From positions 62,001 to 126,000 of the forward strand of contig CANFNV010000002.1 in NCBI GenBank assembly GCA_947448525.1: 64,000 nt of DNA. Reading direction: 5' to 3'. The notes below the pieces were generated by a model. It saw nothing but the letters and a program-made list of their open reading frames with translations. It had not been told where the DNA came from and searched no databases. Source of the stretch: Flavobacteriaceae bacterium. Lineage in GTDB: Bacteria > Bacteroidota > Bacteroidia > Flavobacteriales > Flavobacteriaceae. Below are positions 34,445-44,484 of this stretch, in pieces (within the stretch, counting starts at the first letter, position 1; each line of letters opens with the position of its first letter). The position numbers and the translations under genes were made by a program.

Positions 34445-35790
34445 TAGGCTTTTTCTTCGCCTTTAAAAATATTTATGACTGTTTGTATAATAATTTTAAT
34501 ATCCATTAATAGCGACCAATTTTCAATATAAAAAACATCATAATTAATTCTATTTTTCATTTCTTCATCGCTTTCAATCTCTCCTCTAAAACCTTTAACT
34601 TGTGCTAATCCTGTTATACCTGGCTTAACATGGTGACGCATCATGTATTTATTAATTCGACTTCCGTAAACTTTGTTTTGAGACCAAAGATGGGGTCTTG
34701 GACCTACTACAGACATTTCGCCAATTAAAACATTTAAGAATTGAGGCATTTCATCTATGCTAGTTTTTCTAATAAATCTGCCAATTCTTGTTACTCTAGG
34801 GTCATTTTTAGAGGCCTCTATTTCTGTTGTTTCATTAATCTTCATAGACCTAAATTTATAACAAAAAAATTCTTTTTCGTTTATTCCTGGTCTACCTTGC
34901 TTAAAAAAAACAGGGCCTTTGGATTCTAATTTTATTAAAATAGCTAAAATTGGAATTAACCAAGAAAGTAAAAAAATCATTACAAATATCGAGAAAAACA
35001 CATCGAAAATTCTCTTGATTAATTTGGTTATTGGGTCATCTAAATACGTTTGTTGAATAGATACTATGGGAATATAATCATAATATTCCATTTTATTATT
35101 ACTAAAAAGCAATTCGTCATTTTCAGGTAAAAACTTCAATATTTTTAAGTTGTTCTCTGAAAAGTTAATTAATTTATTGATTTCTCTATTAGTTAATCCA
35201 ACTAAAGAAGCATATACAACATCTATATTTTTAACTGAAGAAACTTCTAGAATTTTATCTAATTGATTTAATTTATCTGACTCTAAAAGGATTCTATTAA
35301 CAACATGACAGCCATAATCCTTATTATTATTAAATAAATCATTTAATAAGTTAGCGTTTTCACCATTGCCTATTATTAAAACATTTCTAACATTCCCTCT
35401 AAAAAATATTCTGTATTTCTTTAAGGAATAATAAATACTAAACTTAATAAAAATAATAACAAAAAAAACTAGTGCTAAATAGTAAAACATAATTTTGGAG
35501 TTTTCACTTTTATTGTAAAACCCTAAAAATGAATAACAAATTATTGTAAATAATATAAATTGCTTAGCGCTTTTATTTAGTATTGATATTACTTTAGTAA
35601 AACGATATACTTCGTAAAATGAGACGTTTATAGCTGTAATTATCCATGTAAAAGATACTAAGATTAGAAAATATTTTGAATAGAAAATATTTTGAAATAC
35701 ATAAAAAGCTATTAAATTAAGTACAATTAAATCTAAAACGACAGTTATTGGTTTTAAAAATTTTGAATATCTTCCAACTTTACTTTTCAT
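34441..35790 (-). CDS. Polyisoprenyl-phosphate sugar-1-phosphate transferase (initiating)
   Basis: A 449-residue membrane enzyme that starts the repeat unit by putting a sugar-1-phosphate on undecaprenyl phosphate. About four N-terminal helices and a CoA-binding-like domain with LIIGNGENANLL are followed by the bacterial sugar transferase domain (about residues 250-449) with KRIFDVFFSI, the YKFRSM segment, KTSIDEMPQ and GPRPH. The architecture matches WcaJ/WbaP-like proteins. It is cotranscribed with the UDP-xylose synthase gene, touching at the ends. Confidence 0.93.
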   Translation of the reverse strand: MKSKVGRYSKFLKPITVVLDLIVLNLIAFYVFQNIFYSKYFLILVSFTWIITAINVSFYEVYRFTKVISILNKSAKQFILFTIICYSFLGFYNKSENSKIMFYYLALVFFVIIFIKFSIYYSLKKYRIFFRGNVRNVLIIGNGENANLLNDLFNNNKDYGCHVVNRILLESDKLNQLDKILEVSSVKNIDVVYASLVGLTNREINKLINFSENNLKILKFLPENDELLFSNNKMEYYDYIPIVSIQQTYLDDPITKLIKRIFDVFFSIFVMIFLLSWLIPILAILIKLESKGPVFFKQGRPGINEKEFFCYKFRSMKINETTEIEASKNDPRVTRIGRFIRKTSIDEMPQFLNVLIGEMSVVGPRPHLWSQNKVYGSRINKYMMRHHVKPGITGLAQVKGFRGEIESDEEMKNRINYDVFYIENWSLLMDIKIIIQTVINIFKGEEKAY

Positions 35791-36773
35791 TAACTAATGT
35801 ATTTAGAAAAGTCTTTATGTTCTTCTTTTAGCAATTCTTCTGTTGATAAGGATTTGAAATAGTCATAAGTAATTTTCATTCCTTCTTGTCTAGAAACTTT
35901 TGCTTCCCAACCCAACAATACTTTCGCTTTGGTTATATCGGGTTGGCGTTGTAAAGGATCGTTAATTGGTAGCGGATGATACACTACTTTTTGATTGGTT
36001 CTTGTAAGTTTGATTATTTCTTCTGCGAAATCCTTAATGGTAATTTCATCAGGGTTTCCAATATTTATAGGATATACATAATCAGAATGTAATAATCTAT
36101 AAATTCCTTCCACTTGATCATCTACAAAACAAAAGGAACGGGTTTGCATTCCGTCTCCAAAAATGGTTAAATCTTCTCCACGCAATGCTTGTCCGATAAA
36201 AGCTGGAATAACACGTCCGTCGTTCAGCCGCATTCTTGGTCCGTAAGTATTAAAAATTCTAACAATTCTAGTTTCTACTCCATGAAATGTATGGTAAGCC
36301 ATAGTCATAGATTCCTGAAAACGCTTAGCTTCGTCATAAACACCTCTTGGTCCGATAGTATTAACATTTCCATAATACTCTTCTGTTTGTGGATGAACTA
36401 ATGGATCTCCGTATACTTCAGAGGTTGATGCTATTAGTATTCTTGCTTTTTTAACACGTGCCAAACCTAATAAATTATGCGTTCCTAAAGAACCAACCTT
36501 TAAGGTTTGTATCGGAATTTTTAAATAATCTATCGGGCTTGCCGGAGAAGCAAAATGTAAAATATAATCCAATTGCCCGGGAACATGCACAAATTTGGTG
36601 ATGTCGTGATGGTAAAACTCGAAATTTTCTAATTTGAAAAGATGTTCAATATTTTTTAAATCGCCTGTAATAAGATTATCCATTCCAATTACAAAATAAC
36701 CTTCTTTTATAAATCTATCACAAAGATGCGATCCTAAAAAACCTGCTGCTCCTGTAATTAATATTCGTTTCAT
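35790..36773 (-). CDS. UDP-glucuronate decarboxylase (UDP-xylose synthase)
   Basis: A 327-residue SDR enzyme of the UXS type, which makes UDP-xylose from UDP-glucuronate. NAD loop GAAGFLG (8-14), catalytic STSEVYG (T117) and the Y146xxxK150 pair, plus the [20 protein letters not shown] block that marks UXS rather than GalE or RfbB. Length agrees. The UDP-glucose dehydrogenase that would supply UDP-GlcA is not in the window. Confidence 0.92.
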   Translation of the reverse strand: MKRILITGAAGFLGSHLCDRFIKEGYFVIGMDNLITGDLKNIEHLFKLENFEFYHHDITKFVHVPGQLDYILHFASPASPIDYLKIPIQTLKVGSLGTHNLLGLARVKKARILIASTSEVYGDPLVHPQTEEYYGNVNTIGPRGVYDEAKRFQESMTMAYHTFHGVETRIVRIFNTYGPRMRLNDGRVIPAFIGQALRGEDLTIFGDGMQTRSFCFVDDQVEGIYRLLHSDYVYPINIGNPDEITIKDFAEEIIKLTRTNQKVVYHPLPINDPLQRQPDITKAKVLLGWEAKVSRQEGMKITYDYFKSLSTEELLKEEHKDFSKYIS

Positions 36774-36784
36774 GTTGTTATATT

Positions 36785-38086
36785 TTACTTTTCTTCATTC
36801 GATGATGAATTAAACAAACAAAAAAGTAGTATAAAAAAAACGATTCCTCTTTGTCTGCAAAAAAACGATTCCGACAAAAATAACATTATCATTGTGATTG
36901 CAAAAGCAATATGGAGAAAATCTTTTTTAGCCAATGCTTTTTTAATGTTTAAAAACAACATAAATCCCAAAATTAGTAATCCAAATATTCCAAGTTCGGC
37001 AAACGTTTGGATGTATTGATTGTGAAAATTATACTCGCCGTAATCATAAAACAATTTATACATTTTAGCTTTTTCTCTAATGTGTGCTTGAGAAGCCTCT
37101 ATGCCAAAACCTTTAAAAAAGATATTGTTATCTGCTAACATTTCTTTAAAAATTCGCACTTGATAGACTCTTAATGCGGTGCCTGGAAAAAAATCGGATT
37201 CATGAAATGTTTTATTGTTCCATGCTTCTTTTATAGAAACATTATGAATTTTACCTTTTTTTTCATCTTCTAACGAATTTTGAAGTGTATTATCCACAAA
37301 AGCGGTTTCATATTCTATCATAAAACGATGTTTCACTTCTTTTACAAAAAAGATGGAAAAGAATAGAAAAAGTGAAACTGAAATAATCGTTAACGTTTTT
37401 GTACTAGATGAAATTTTTGCAAAAAAAGCATAATAGCAGACAATGATAATAAAATCGATAGTAATTATGCTTTTTGATGAAAGTAAAAACAGAAAGAGTA
37501 TTAGAACCGAAAGCGCGATTTTTTCTATCGTTTTTCTATTGTTTAATTGCACAAAATAAAACAGGGCAAACGAAGCAAAAACCGACATATAAATGGCTCC
37601 TGGATCTTCTGGTACAAGATTATTATAAAAAAAACAACTTGTAACATTAGTTTCAAAATAATTTAAAAATGCCATTATTAAATAAAAAAAACAATACAAA
37701 ATCATGGCAAAACTGTAGACTCTAAAAATAGTATTTAATCTTTCTTTATTAAATTTTGGGAAGAAAAAAAACACTAGAGGTATTGCAATAAAGGACAATG
37801 ATTTTTGGAGCCCAGAAAGTGATTTTGCAATATCTAATGTCCATAATAAAGAAAATGCCATAAGTATGAAAAAAGAAATTGGTATAAAGAAAACGGTATT
37901 AGAAACTCTTTTGTTTTTTTTGAAGAAAACAACTGCCAACACAAACAGAATTGTTGCAACACTTACAAAAATATTTGCTAATGGTAATGTAATTAATATT
38001 AATGCTGTTAAGTATTCTAAAACAGCCTCGGGTTTATTGTTATCGTTTTGGGGAAAGCTTGAAATAGATGTAGTAAAGATGCCCAT
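36785..38086 (-). CDS. O-antigen ligase-like membrane protein
   Basis: A 433-residue protein with 10-12 membrane helices and a large periplasmic loop (about residues 265-350) that contains [10 protein letters not shown] and ends in [15 protein letters not shown], a pattern of the Wzy/WaaL (O-antigen ligase) family. It would transfer the finished polysaccharide to lipid A-core, or polymerise it; sequence alone does not separate these roles. It lies just 11 bases upstream of the UDP-xylose synthase gene in the same operon. Confidence 0.8.
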   Translation of the reverse strand: MGIFTTSISSFPQNDNNKPEAVLEYLTALILITLPLANIFVSVATILFVLAVVFFKKNKRVSNTVFFIPISFFILMAFSLLWTLDIAKSLSGLQKSLSFIAIPLVFFFFPKFNKERLNTIFRVYSFAMILYCFFYLIMAFLNYFETNVTSCFFYNNLVPEDPGAIYMSVFASFALFYFVQLNNRKTIEKIALSVLILFLFLLSSKSIITIDFIIIVCYYAFFAKISSSTKTLTIISVSLFLFFSIFFVKEVKHRFMIEYETAFVDNTLQNSLEDEKKGKIHNVSIKEAWNNKTFHESDFFPGTALRVYQVRIFKEMLADNNIFFKGFGIEASQAHIREKAKMYKLFYDYGEYNFHNQYIQTFAELGIFGLLILGFMLFLNIKKALAKKDFLHIAFAITMIMLFLSESFFCRQRGIVFFILLFCLFNSSSNEEK

Positions 38087-38291
38087 TTATACGTTTATAT
38101 ATTTACAAATTTAAACTTATTGTTGAAAAGTAAATAAAAAAATGGGAAAATGTTTAATGAACGATTAATAATATTCTACGTCTATTTATTAAATATCTTT
38201 GATAACTATATTTATAATTTTATTCCAGTTAATATTCCTAATAGTTTAGTTGATTTTTTTAGTGAAAGGACTCTAATTTGGCCTAAAAAAC

Positions 38292-38299
38292 TATATTTG
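38292..38299 (+). promoter_or_regulatory. -7 box of the gmd-fcl operon
   Basis: TATATTTG on the plus strand, 20 bases before the gmd ATG. The rest of the 233-base spacer (38087-38319) is A+T rich and holds no gene I can see. Confidence 0.5.
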
Positions 38300-38319
38300 T
38301 ACTCTGAAATTTATCAAAT

Positions 38320-39375
38320 ATGAAAATAGCATTAATCACTGGGATTAACGGTCAAGATGGTTCCTATTTAGCAGAATTATTATTAGAAAAAGGATATATT
38401 GTACATGGTGTAATTAGAAGAAGTTCAACTTTTAATACGGAACGTATTGAGCACTTATATATCGATTCTTTGATAAAAGACCTTCATACTAAACAAAGAA
38501 TAAAACTTCATTATGGAGACATGACGGATTCAACAAATTTAATTCGTTTAATCCAACAAATAAAACCTGATGAAATTTATAATCTTGCCGCTCAATCACA
38601 CGTGAAAGTTTCTTTTGAACTTCCTGAATATACTGCAGAAACAGACGGAATTGGAACATTGAGACTTTTGGAAGCTATTAGAATTTGTGGTTTAGAACAA
38701 AAAACCAAAATCTATCAAGCTTCGACTTCTGAATTGTATGGTAAAGTTCAAGAAATACCTCAAACAGAAACTACTCCATTTTATCCAAGAAGTCCCTATG
38801 GCGTAGCAAAAATATATGCCTTTTGGATAACAAAAAACTACCGAGAATCTTATAATATTTTTGCTGTAAACGGAATACTATTTAATCATGAATCTGAACG
38901 AAGAGGAGAGACTTTTGTTACCAGAAAAATTACCTTAGCCGTTGCGAGAATTAAACAGGGTTTACAAGAAAAATTATATCTTGGAAACTTAAACTCACTA
39001 AGAGATTGGGGGTATGCTAAAGACTATGTAGAATGCATGTGGTTGATGCTGCAACAAGAAGAGCCTGAAGATTATGTGATTGCAACTGGTGAGCAACACT
39101 CTGTAAGAGAGTTTTGTGAATTAGCGTTTAAAGAAGCTGGTATTACTTTAGTTTGGGAGGGTACAAATGAAAAGGAAAAAGGAATTTGTAGAGAAACAGG
39201 AAAAATCTTAATTGAAGTAGATCCAAATTATTACAGACCTTCTGAAGTTGAAACATTGCTTGGAGACCCAAGTAAGGCAAAAAATCAATTAGGGTGGAAT
39301 CCTACAAGAACATCATTTGAAGATCTTGTTAAAATAATGGTTCAGCATGATTTGGAATACGTCAAAAGAAAATAG
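38320..39375 (+). CDS. gmd: GDP-mannose 4,6-dehydratase
   Basis: A 351-residue SDR enzyme, first step from GDP-mannose to GDP-L-fucose. NADP loop GINGQDG (8-14), catalytic T136, E138 and Y160xxxK164, and the [18 protein letters not shown] block typical of Gmd. The fcl gene begins one base after its stop, so the pair is an operon. Confidence 0.96.
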   Translation: MKIALITGINGQDGSYLAELLLEKGYIVHGVIRRSSTFNTERIEHLYIDSLIKDLHTKQRIKLHYGDMTDSTNLIRLIQQIKPDEIYNLAAQSHVKVSFELPEYTAETDGIGTLRLLEAIRICGLEQKTKIYQASTSELYGKVQEIPQTETTPFYPRSPYGVAKIYAFWITKNYRESYNIFAVNGILFNHESERRGETFVTRKITLAVARIKQGLQEKLYLGNLNSLRDWGYAKDYVECMWLMLQQEEPEDYVIATGEQHSVREFCELAFKEAGITLVWEGTNEKEKGICRETGKILIEVDPNYYRPSEVETLLGDPSKAKNQLGWNPTRTSFEDLVKIMVQHDLEYVKRK

Positions 39376-39376
39376 A

Positions 39377-40420
39377 ATGGAAAAATCATCTAAAATATTT
39401 GTTTCCGGTCACAATGGATTGGTTGGAAGTGCTCTAGTTAAAAATCTAATTCAAAAAGGTTTTACCAATATTATCACTAGAACTCGTAGCGAACTTGATT
39501 TAACAAATACAACAGATGTAGCCCTATTCTTTGAAACCGAAAAACCCGATTATGTGTTTTTAGCTGCTGCAAAAGTGGGGGGTATTATTGCAAACAATGT
39601 GTATCGTGCCGATTTCATATATGAAAATTTGATGATTCAAAACAATGTAATTCATCAGAGTTATGTTCATGGTGTAAAGAAACTTTTGTTTTTGGGAAGC
39701 ACTTGCATTTATCCAAAAAATTGTCCTCAACCGATGAAAGAAGAATACCTTTTAACAGATGAATTGGAATACACTAACGAACCTTATGCTATTGCAAAAA
39801 TTGCAGGTATAAAAATGTGTGAAAGTTATAACATACAGTATAACACCAACTTTATTTCGGTGATGCCAACCAATTTATATGGCCCAAATGACAATTTTAA
39901 CCTAGAGAAATCTCACGTTTTGCCAGCTTTATTAAGAAAAGTGCATTTGGCAAAATTACTTTCTGAGGATAATATTGAAGCGTTGCTATTAGACTTAAAA
40001 GTAAATACTATTGAAGAAGCAAATGTAATTTTAAACCAATACAAAATTTCTAAAAACTCAGTAGAGATTTGGGGAAGTGGTACCCCAATGAGAGAATTTC
40101 TTTGGTCTGAAGATATGGCTGATGCTTGTGTATTTATTATGGAAAATAGAGATTTCATGGATTGTTATACTAACCCAAGTAACATTAAAAATACGCACAT
40201 AAATATTGGAACAGGAAAAGATATTTCTATAAAAGATTTAGCGTATTTAATAAAAGATATTGTAGGTTATAAAGGTGATTTTGTTTTTAATACTGAAAAA
40301 CCTGATGGAACGCTTAAAAAACTTACTGATTGCGGTAAATTAAATAATTTAGGTTGGAAACATAAAATGGAATTGGCGGATGGTATTGAAAAAATGTATC
40401 AGTGGTATTTAAATAATTAA
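39377..40420 (+). CDS. fcl: GDP-L-fucose synthase, long form
   Basis: A 347-residue epimerase-reductase that makes GDP-L-fucose. NADP loop GHNGLVG (11-17), catalytic C110, Y137, K141 and H180 match E. coli Fcl positions. It exceeds the usual 310-320 residues because of an inserted segment near 194-228 (KLLSEDNIEALLLDLKVN and on) before the VEIWGSG strand. An upstream ATG at 39347 is inside gmd and is not used. Its stop overlaps the convergent glycosyltransferase by three bases. Confidence 0.95.
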   Translation: MEKSSKIFVSGHNGLVGSALVKNLIQKGFTNIITRTRSELDLTNTTDVALFFETEKPDYVFLAAAKVGGIIANNVYRADFIYENLMIQNNVIHQSYVHGVKKLLFLGSTCIYPKNCPQPMKEEYLLTDELEYTNEPYAIAKIAGIKMCESYNIQYNTNFISVMPTNLYGPNDNFNLEKSHVLPALLRKVHLAKLLSEDNIEALLLDLKVNTIEEANVILNQYKISKNSVEIWGSGTPMREFLWSEDMADACVFIMENRDFMDCYTNPSNIKNTHINIGTGKDISIKDLAYLIKDIVGYKGDFVFNTEKPDGTLKKLTDCGKLNNLGWKHKMELADGIEKMYQWYLNN

Positions 40421-41619
40421 TTATTTAAATTTTCATTCTCAAAATTGTTTAGTATTTTCTCCATCGAGAACTTTTTAATTATAAATTTTCTTGCGTTATT
40501 TCCAATTTCAACAGAATTTATGGGCGATTCAATCAAATGATTGATTTTTGTCATTATTTGATTGAGTTTATTTTCATCATAAAAATAAAACCCACCATTA
40601 GAAATTTTAAAATTATGTTTTACCTCTGACTCCTCATGTCCTGTAACAATTGAAGGTTTAGCACTAGCCATCATGCCTAATATTTTTGAAGGCATTACGG
40701 TATCAACCACAGTGCTTTTTTGAAAAAGAATATGAAGATCAGCATTACACAACAAATCGTTTAATTCTTCGTAACAAACAGGAGGGAAATAAGTGCAGTT
40801 AGAGAAATTTTTAATTTTATCAACAACTTCTTCTCGTTTTGCACCTTCACCAATAAGATAGACCTGTACTTTATTAATTTCTTGACAAGCTATTACAAAA
40901 TCTATAAAGAAATCCCAGTCTTGTTTTGCACCTATATTTCCAGAGTATAAAATATTGAATTTACTAGGGTCAAATAATTTATTTGGTTTCGAAGTTTCGG
41001 GATTAATTTTTGAATAATCTATCCAATTAGGAAAATAACTTGTTGAAGAAGTTGTTTTTGTTTCCAACTTCTTTAACATTCCATAGCTTATTGTACTTAC
41101 AGTATCGGCACGGTTTAATAAAAATCGTTCTATATGAAAAATAAGTTTTGATACTAGTCCTGTTTTCTTTAATAGTCCAGTTTCAAAAGCAGCATCAAAT
41201 TCAAAATCTTGAACATGAACTATTAATTTTCCTCCCTTGAATAACTTAACTAATCTTCCTAAAATAATTGAAATTGTAAAGGGTATAACTACAATGACAA
41301 CATCATTTTTTTTAATTTTAAAAACATTTACTATAGAGCCTATGAAAAAATGGCACATTTGAAAAATCCTTTTTAAAAAAGTAGGCTTTTTGGGGGTGTA
41401 TTGTTTAAAGCGCAAAACCTCAACGTTGTTTATGATTTCTCTATAAAACGTTGGTTTATTTTTATATTCTGAATAAATTTCCCATTGTGGGTAATAGGGC
41501 ATTGCAGAAATAACTTTTACATTGTGCTTTTTTGCCAAAAACTCTGCCATTCCTGAAGAATATAATCCAATTCCGCTGTCTTCAGGATAATAGTTATTGC
41601 TTATTATGGTAATATTCAT
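40417..41619 (-). CDS. Glycosyltransferase, WcaI-like (GT4)
   Basis: A 400-residue GT-B glycosyltransferase that closely follows WcaI of colanic acid synthesis, a fucosyltransferase: NNYYPEDSGIGLYSSGMAEF at the N-terminus, YPQWEIY, VQDFEFDAAFETGLLK and the SGNIGAKQDWDF donor-domain start. Lying next to gmd/fcl (convergent) and to a WcaF-like acetyltransferase supports a fucose donor. The gene is last in a long minus-strand operon. Confidence 0.88.
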   Translation of the reverse strand: MNITIISNNYYPEDSGIGLYSSGMAEFLAKKHNVKVISAMPYYPQWEIYSEYKNKPTFYREIINNVEVLRFKQYTPKKPTFLKRIFQMCHFFIGSIVNVFKIKKNDVVIVVIPFTISIILGRLVKLFKGGKLIVHVQDFEFDAAFETGLLKKTGLVSKLIFHIERFLLNRADTVSTISYGMLKKLETKTTSSTSYFPNWIDYSKINPETSKPNKLFDPSKFNILYSGNIGAKQDWDFFIDFVIACQEINKVQVYLIGEGAKREEVVDKIKNFSNCTYFPPVCYEELNDLLCNADLHILFQKSTVVDTVMPSKILGMMASAKPSIVTGHEESEVKHNFKISNGGFYFYDENKLNQIMTKINHLIESPINSVEIGNNARKFIIKKFSMEKILNNFENENLNN

Positions 41620-41631
41620 AAATCAATTTCG

Positions 41632-42162
41632 TTAACTATTATTTTTCGCTGGATTTCCTTTGTAAATACCTTTTTCTAATATGTCTTTAAAAACAGATGA
41701 CCTTGCCCCTATTACTACTTCATCTGTAATTGTTATTCCAGGCGCAATAAAAACATCCGTTGCTACCCAGCAAGAATTTCCAATAATTATTGGTTTTTGG
41801 TAAATGTCAAAACTGATTGAATTATAATCATGTGATCCGGTACAGAGGTAGCTCTTTTGAGATATTATGGTATTGGTTCCAATTTTAATATTTCCTAAAT
41901 TATATAAAACAACATCGTCTCCAATCCAAGAATAATCACCTATTTGTAATTTCCATGGATAAGTTATTTGACTGGATGGTCTTAAAATTACTTTTTTTCC
42001 AATTTTTGCTCCGAACAATCTCAATAAAAATCTTCTCCAACCGTACATTATTTGTGGAGAAGGTTTGTATAAAAGAAAATAAATTGTTCTCCAAAGTTGA
42101 ACAATTAGTCCGTTTTTACCTCTAAAGTTTTTTGGAAGATTAAATTGATCTAGTTGATACAT
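41632..42162 (-). CDS. WcaF-like hexapeptide O-acetyltransferase
   Basis: A 176-residue left-handed beta-helix enzyme of the hexapeptide family. The TGSHDYNS block holds the catalytic His, with the LIGD/VVIGARSSV hexapeptide repeats around it. Similar in length and N-terminus to WcaF, which acetylates fucose in colanic acid. The gene start overlaps the preceding glycosyltransferase by 13 bases. Acetylation of the repeat unit is inferred. Confidence 0.88.
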   Translation of the reverse strand: MYQLDQFNLPKNFRGKNGLIVQLWRTIYFLLYKPSPQIMYGWRRFLLRLFGAKIGKKVILRPSSQITYPWKLQIGDYSWIGDDVVLYNLGNIKIGTNTIISQKSYLCTGSHDYNSISFDIYQKPIIIGNSCWVATDVFIAPGITITDEVVIGARSSVFKDILEKGIYKGNPAKNNS

Positions 42163-43241
42163 TGTAGTAAAATTTTATTAGCATTTTCAATAAAGTTATC
42201 TTCAGAAAACAAGTCTTTAGCATATTTATAATTATAAAGGCCCTTTGCTTTTATTTCAGCCGTATTATTTGATAAATATGCTATTGTGGACATCAAACTG
42301 GTTACATCATTCTTCTCACAAAAAAGAGCATTATCATTAGTGCAAATATCTTGAATTCCCGCATGCTTCGTTGTAATTATTAAATTTCCTGTTGCCATAG
42401 CTTCAATAATACTAATAGGTTGACCTTCCATTCTGTAAAAGGTTGGTAGACAAAAAATATTTCCCCAAAGTAAAAACTCTTTTTTTGCTTTTCCATTAAC
42501 TACTCCAACATATTCAATCCCATACATACCAAAATAATTACTTAAATCATTGTTTGAAACTATATTTCCAGCAACCTTGATTTTAATATTTATACATTTT
42601 TCATGTAATTTTTTAATTGCTTCTAGTAATACATTAATTCCTTTTTCTTCTATTAAATTACTCAAAAATATGATTCTAATTTCATTATAATCTTTTGAAT
42701 TTAAAATCTCTTTTTCTGTCATTTGTAAATCTGACTCATAAAAATTTGGTAATTCCAATATTTTTGAAGGTTTGATGAATTCGGAAAAATTTTCTCTCAA
42801 TCTTTTTGAAAGTACGATTCCATAGTCCATTTTTGAAACAAAAAAATAAAAAGCTTTCCTTTTTAGTCCTTTTAATAAGTTGTACTCGTTTAATAAGTGA
42901 CCGCCATGTAAATGAAAAACTAACTTTTTTCTCAATATCTTAGATAATAAAATGAACGGGGCGTATTTAATTACTCCAAAAAAAGATTGTCCAATAGTAA
43001 TGTAAATAATTTTAGAAAATATTACTTTATATAAGAATAAATATGTTTTTATAAAATAAAGCTTATCAATACTTAAATTTCCATGAACTGCTGTAATATT
43101 ACTTGAGTATTCGGAATTTATGATATCTACTTTCCACATTAGACTTTTTTTTAAGCCTTTAGTTATTACTTTGTTTGCTAGACTTACTCCAGAGATTGGA
43201 GGAGGAAATGAACCGATAATAAGAATTTTATGCGTTTTCAT
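42150..43241 (-). CDS. Glycosyltransferase family 4
   Basis: A 363-residue GT-B enzyme. The N-terminal IGSFPPPISGVSLANKV loop, the LVFHLHGGHLLNEYN segment and the donor-domain motifs FLSNLIEEKGINVLLEA and EGQPISIIEAMATGNLIITT are typical of GT4. It overlaps the acetyltransferase gene by 13 bases. The sugar is unknown. Confidence 0.88.
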   Translation of the reverse strand: MKTHKILIIGSFPPPISGVSLANKVITKGLKKSLMWKVDIINSEYSSNITAVHGNLSIDKLYFIKTYLFLYKVIFSKIIYITIGQSFFGVIKYAPFILLSKILRKKLVFHLHGGHLLNEYNLLKGLKRKAFYFFVSKMDYGIVLSKRLRENFSEFIKPSKILELPNFYESDLQMTEKEILNSKDYNEIRIIFLSNLIEEKGINVLLEAIKKLHEKCINIKIKVAGNIVSNNDLSNYFGMYGIEYVGVVNGKAKKEFLLWGNIFCLPTFYRMEGQPISIIEAMATGNLIITTKHAGIQDICTNDNALFCEKNDVTSLMSTIAYLSNNTAEIKAKGLYNYKYAKDLFSEDNFIENANKILLQCIN

Positions 43242-43257
43242 GAAGGCTTTCTTATTT

Positions 43258-44484
43258 TTATGGAAGTAAAAATTTAATAACTCTGTTTACAAGAGGAAAA
43301 TTAAATCTATTCTCTTTCATTTCTTCACTATAATTTAATAGACTAAACATTAAGCTGAAAAAAATTATTCCGTTTTGTCTTTCAAGATAACTTTCAGTGT
43401 TAAACAGTATATAAAAAAAAATTAAAACACTTACTCCAAAGTAATTTTTTTCACGATGTAAAATAAATGTAAAATAAACTAAAGTCATAATAAATAAAAA
43501 AAGTCCTACATAACCAATGGTTAACATAATTTGAATGTATTGATTATGAGCGTTATATTCATCTTTTTCAAGTAAAAAAAGGTGTTTTTCGGAATATTTT
43601 TTATCTAATTCATTTTGTACATCTCCAACACCAAAACCAAAAAATTTACTTTTGGCGGTAAGTTCCAGGGCATTTTTCCATATAATCTGTCTAATACCAG
43701 TAGATGTGTTTAATGTTTTTTCTGTATTTGCTAATTCAAAAAATCTATTATTAATTTCTGGAATTGAAAAAATTAAAAGTAATATGGATGAAAAAATTAA
43801 AAGTGCTTTAAATAATTGGTTTTTATTAAAAAATAAGTAATAAATAATAGATATTAAAAATGCAATTATAGACCCTTTTCTTGAAAGTATAATTAAACCA
43901 AATAAAATTGTTAAAAAAGCGAAAAAAGAAAAATATTTGTTAATATTTTTTTCATAAATAATTATTAATAAACCAATACAAAAATATGATGAAATATAAA
44001 TTGGGTGATCATTAATGCCATAAAATTCATTTGCAATATAAGAATAACCGTAATTTAAATTATTAATTCCAAATAAACAATTTAATTTATAGAGATAGAT
44101 AAAAATTAAAATTGTGTAAATAACTAGGCTAATAATAAAGGTTTTTTTAAAATTAGAAAAGAAAAGTTTGTTGTTAGCTATTCCAATTACACAAAAAGAA
44201 TACGGAAGAATAAACAATGGTGTCATTCTAAGTATTAAATTTATTCCAGTGTCTATTTGGCATGAATAAAGTAAAGAGAGAAGATACATTAAAAATAAAA
44301 AAAATAATGGAAGCCCTTTATTTAATAACAACTTTAAGTTACTTTTTTTATATGAGAAGCAAGTAATTAAAAACAATAGTAGAATTAAGTAAGGTTTCAC
44401 CTTGTTTGGAAATAAAATAAACATTCCAAACAAATAAGCTATTATTTTTAGGCTAAAATCTATGGTCTTTTTATGCTTTGCCAT
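43258..44484 (-). CDS. Second O-antigen ligase-like membrane protein
   Basis: A 408-residue protein with 10-12 membrane helices. A periplasmic loop holds GIRQIIWKNALELTAKS and GFGVGDVQNEL, closing with EYNAHNQYIQIML, the same HNQYIQ pattern as the protein at 36785. One of the two is probably the ligase and the other a polymerase or a paralogue; sequence cannot settle it. Very A+T-rich codons. It overlaps the next gene by 14 bases. Confidence 0.8.
   Translation of the reverse strand: MAKHKKTIDFSLKIIAYLFGMFILFPNKVKPYLILLLFLITCFSYKKSNLKLLLNKGLPLFFLFLMYLLSLLYSCQIDTGINLILRMTPLFILPYSFCVIGIANNKLFFSNFKKTFIISLVIYTILIFIYLYKLNCLFGINNLNYGYSYIANEFYGINDHPIYISSYFCIGLLIIIYEKNINKYFSFFAFLTILFGLIILSRKGSIIAFLISIIYYLFFNKNQLFKALLIFSSILLLIFSIPEINNRFFELANTEKTLNTSTGIRQIIWKNALELTAKSKFFGFGVGDVQNELDKKYSEKHLFLLEKDEYNAHNQYIQIMLTIGYVGLFLFIMTLVYFTFILHREKNYFGVSVLIFFYILFNTESYLERQNGIIFFSLMFSLLNYSEEMKENRFNFPLVNRVIKFLLP

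Noticed and set aside
35790..36773. SDR enzyme as the missing rfbB
   Set aside because: Its signature blocks, length and substrate-loop pattern fit UDP-glucuronate decarboxylase rather than dTDP-glucose dehydratase.
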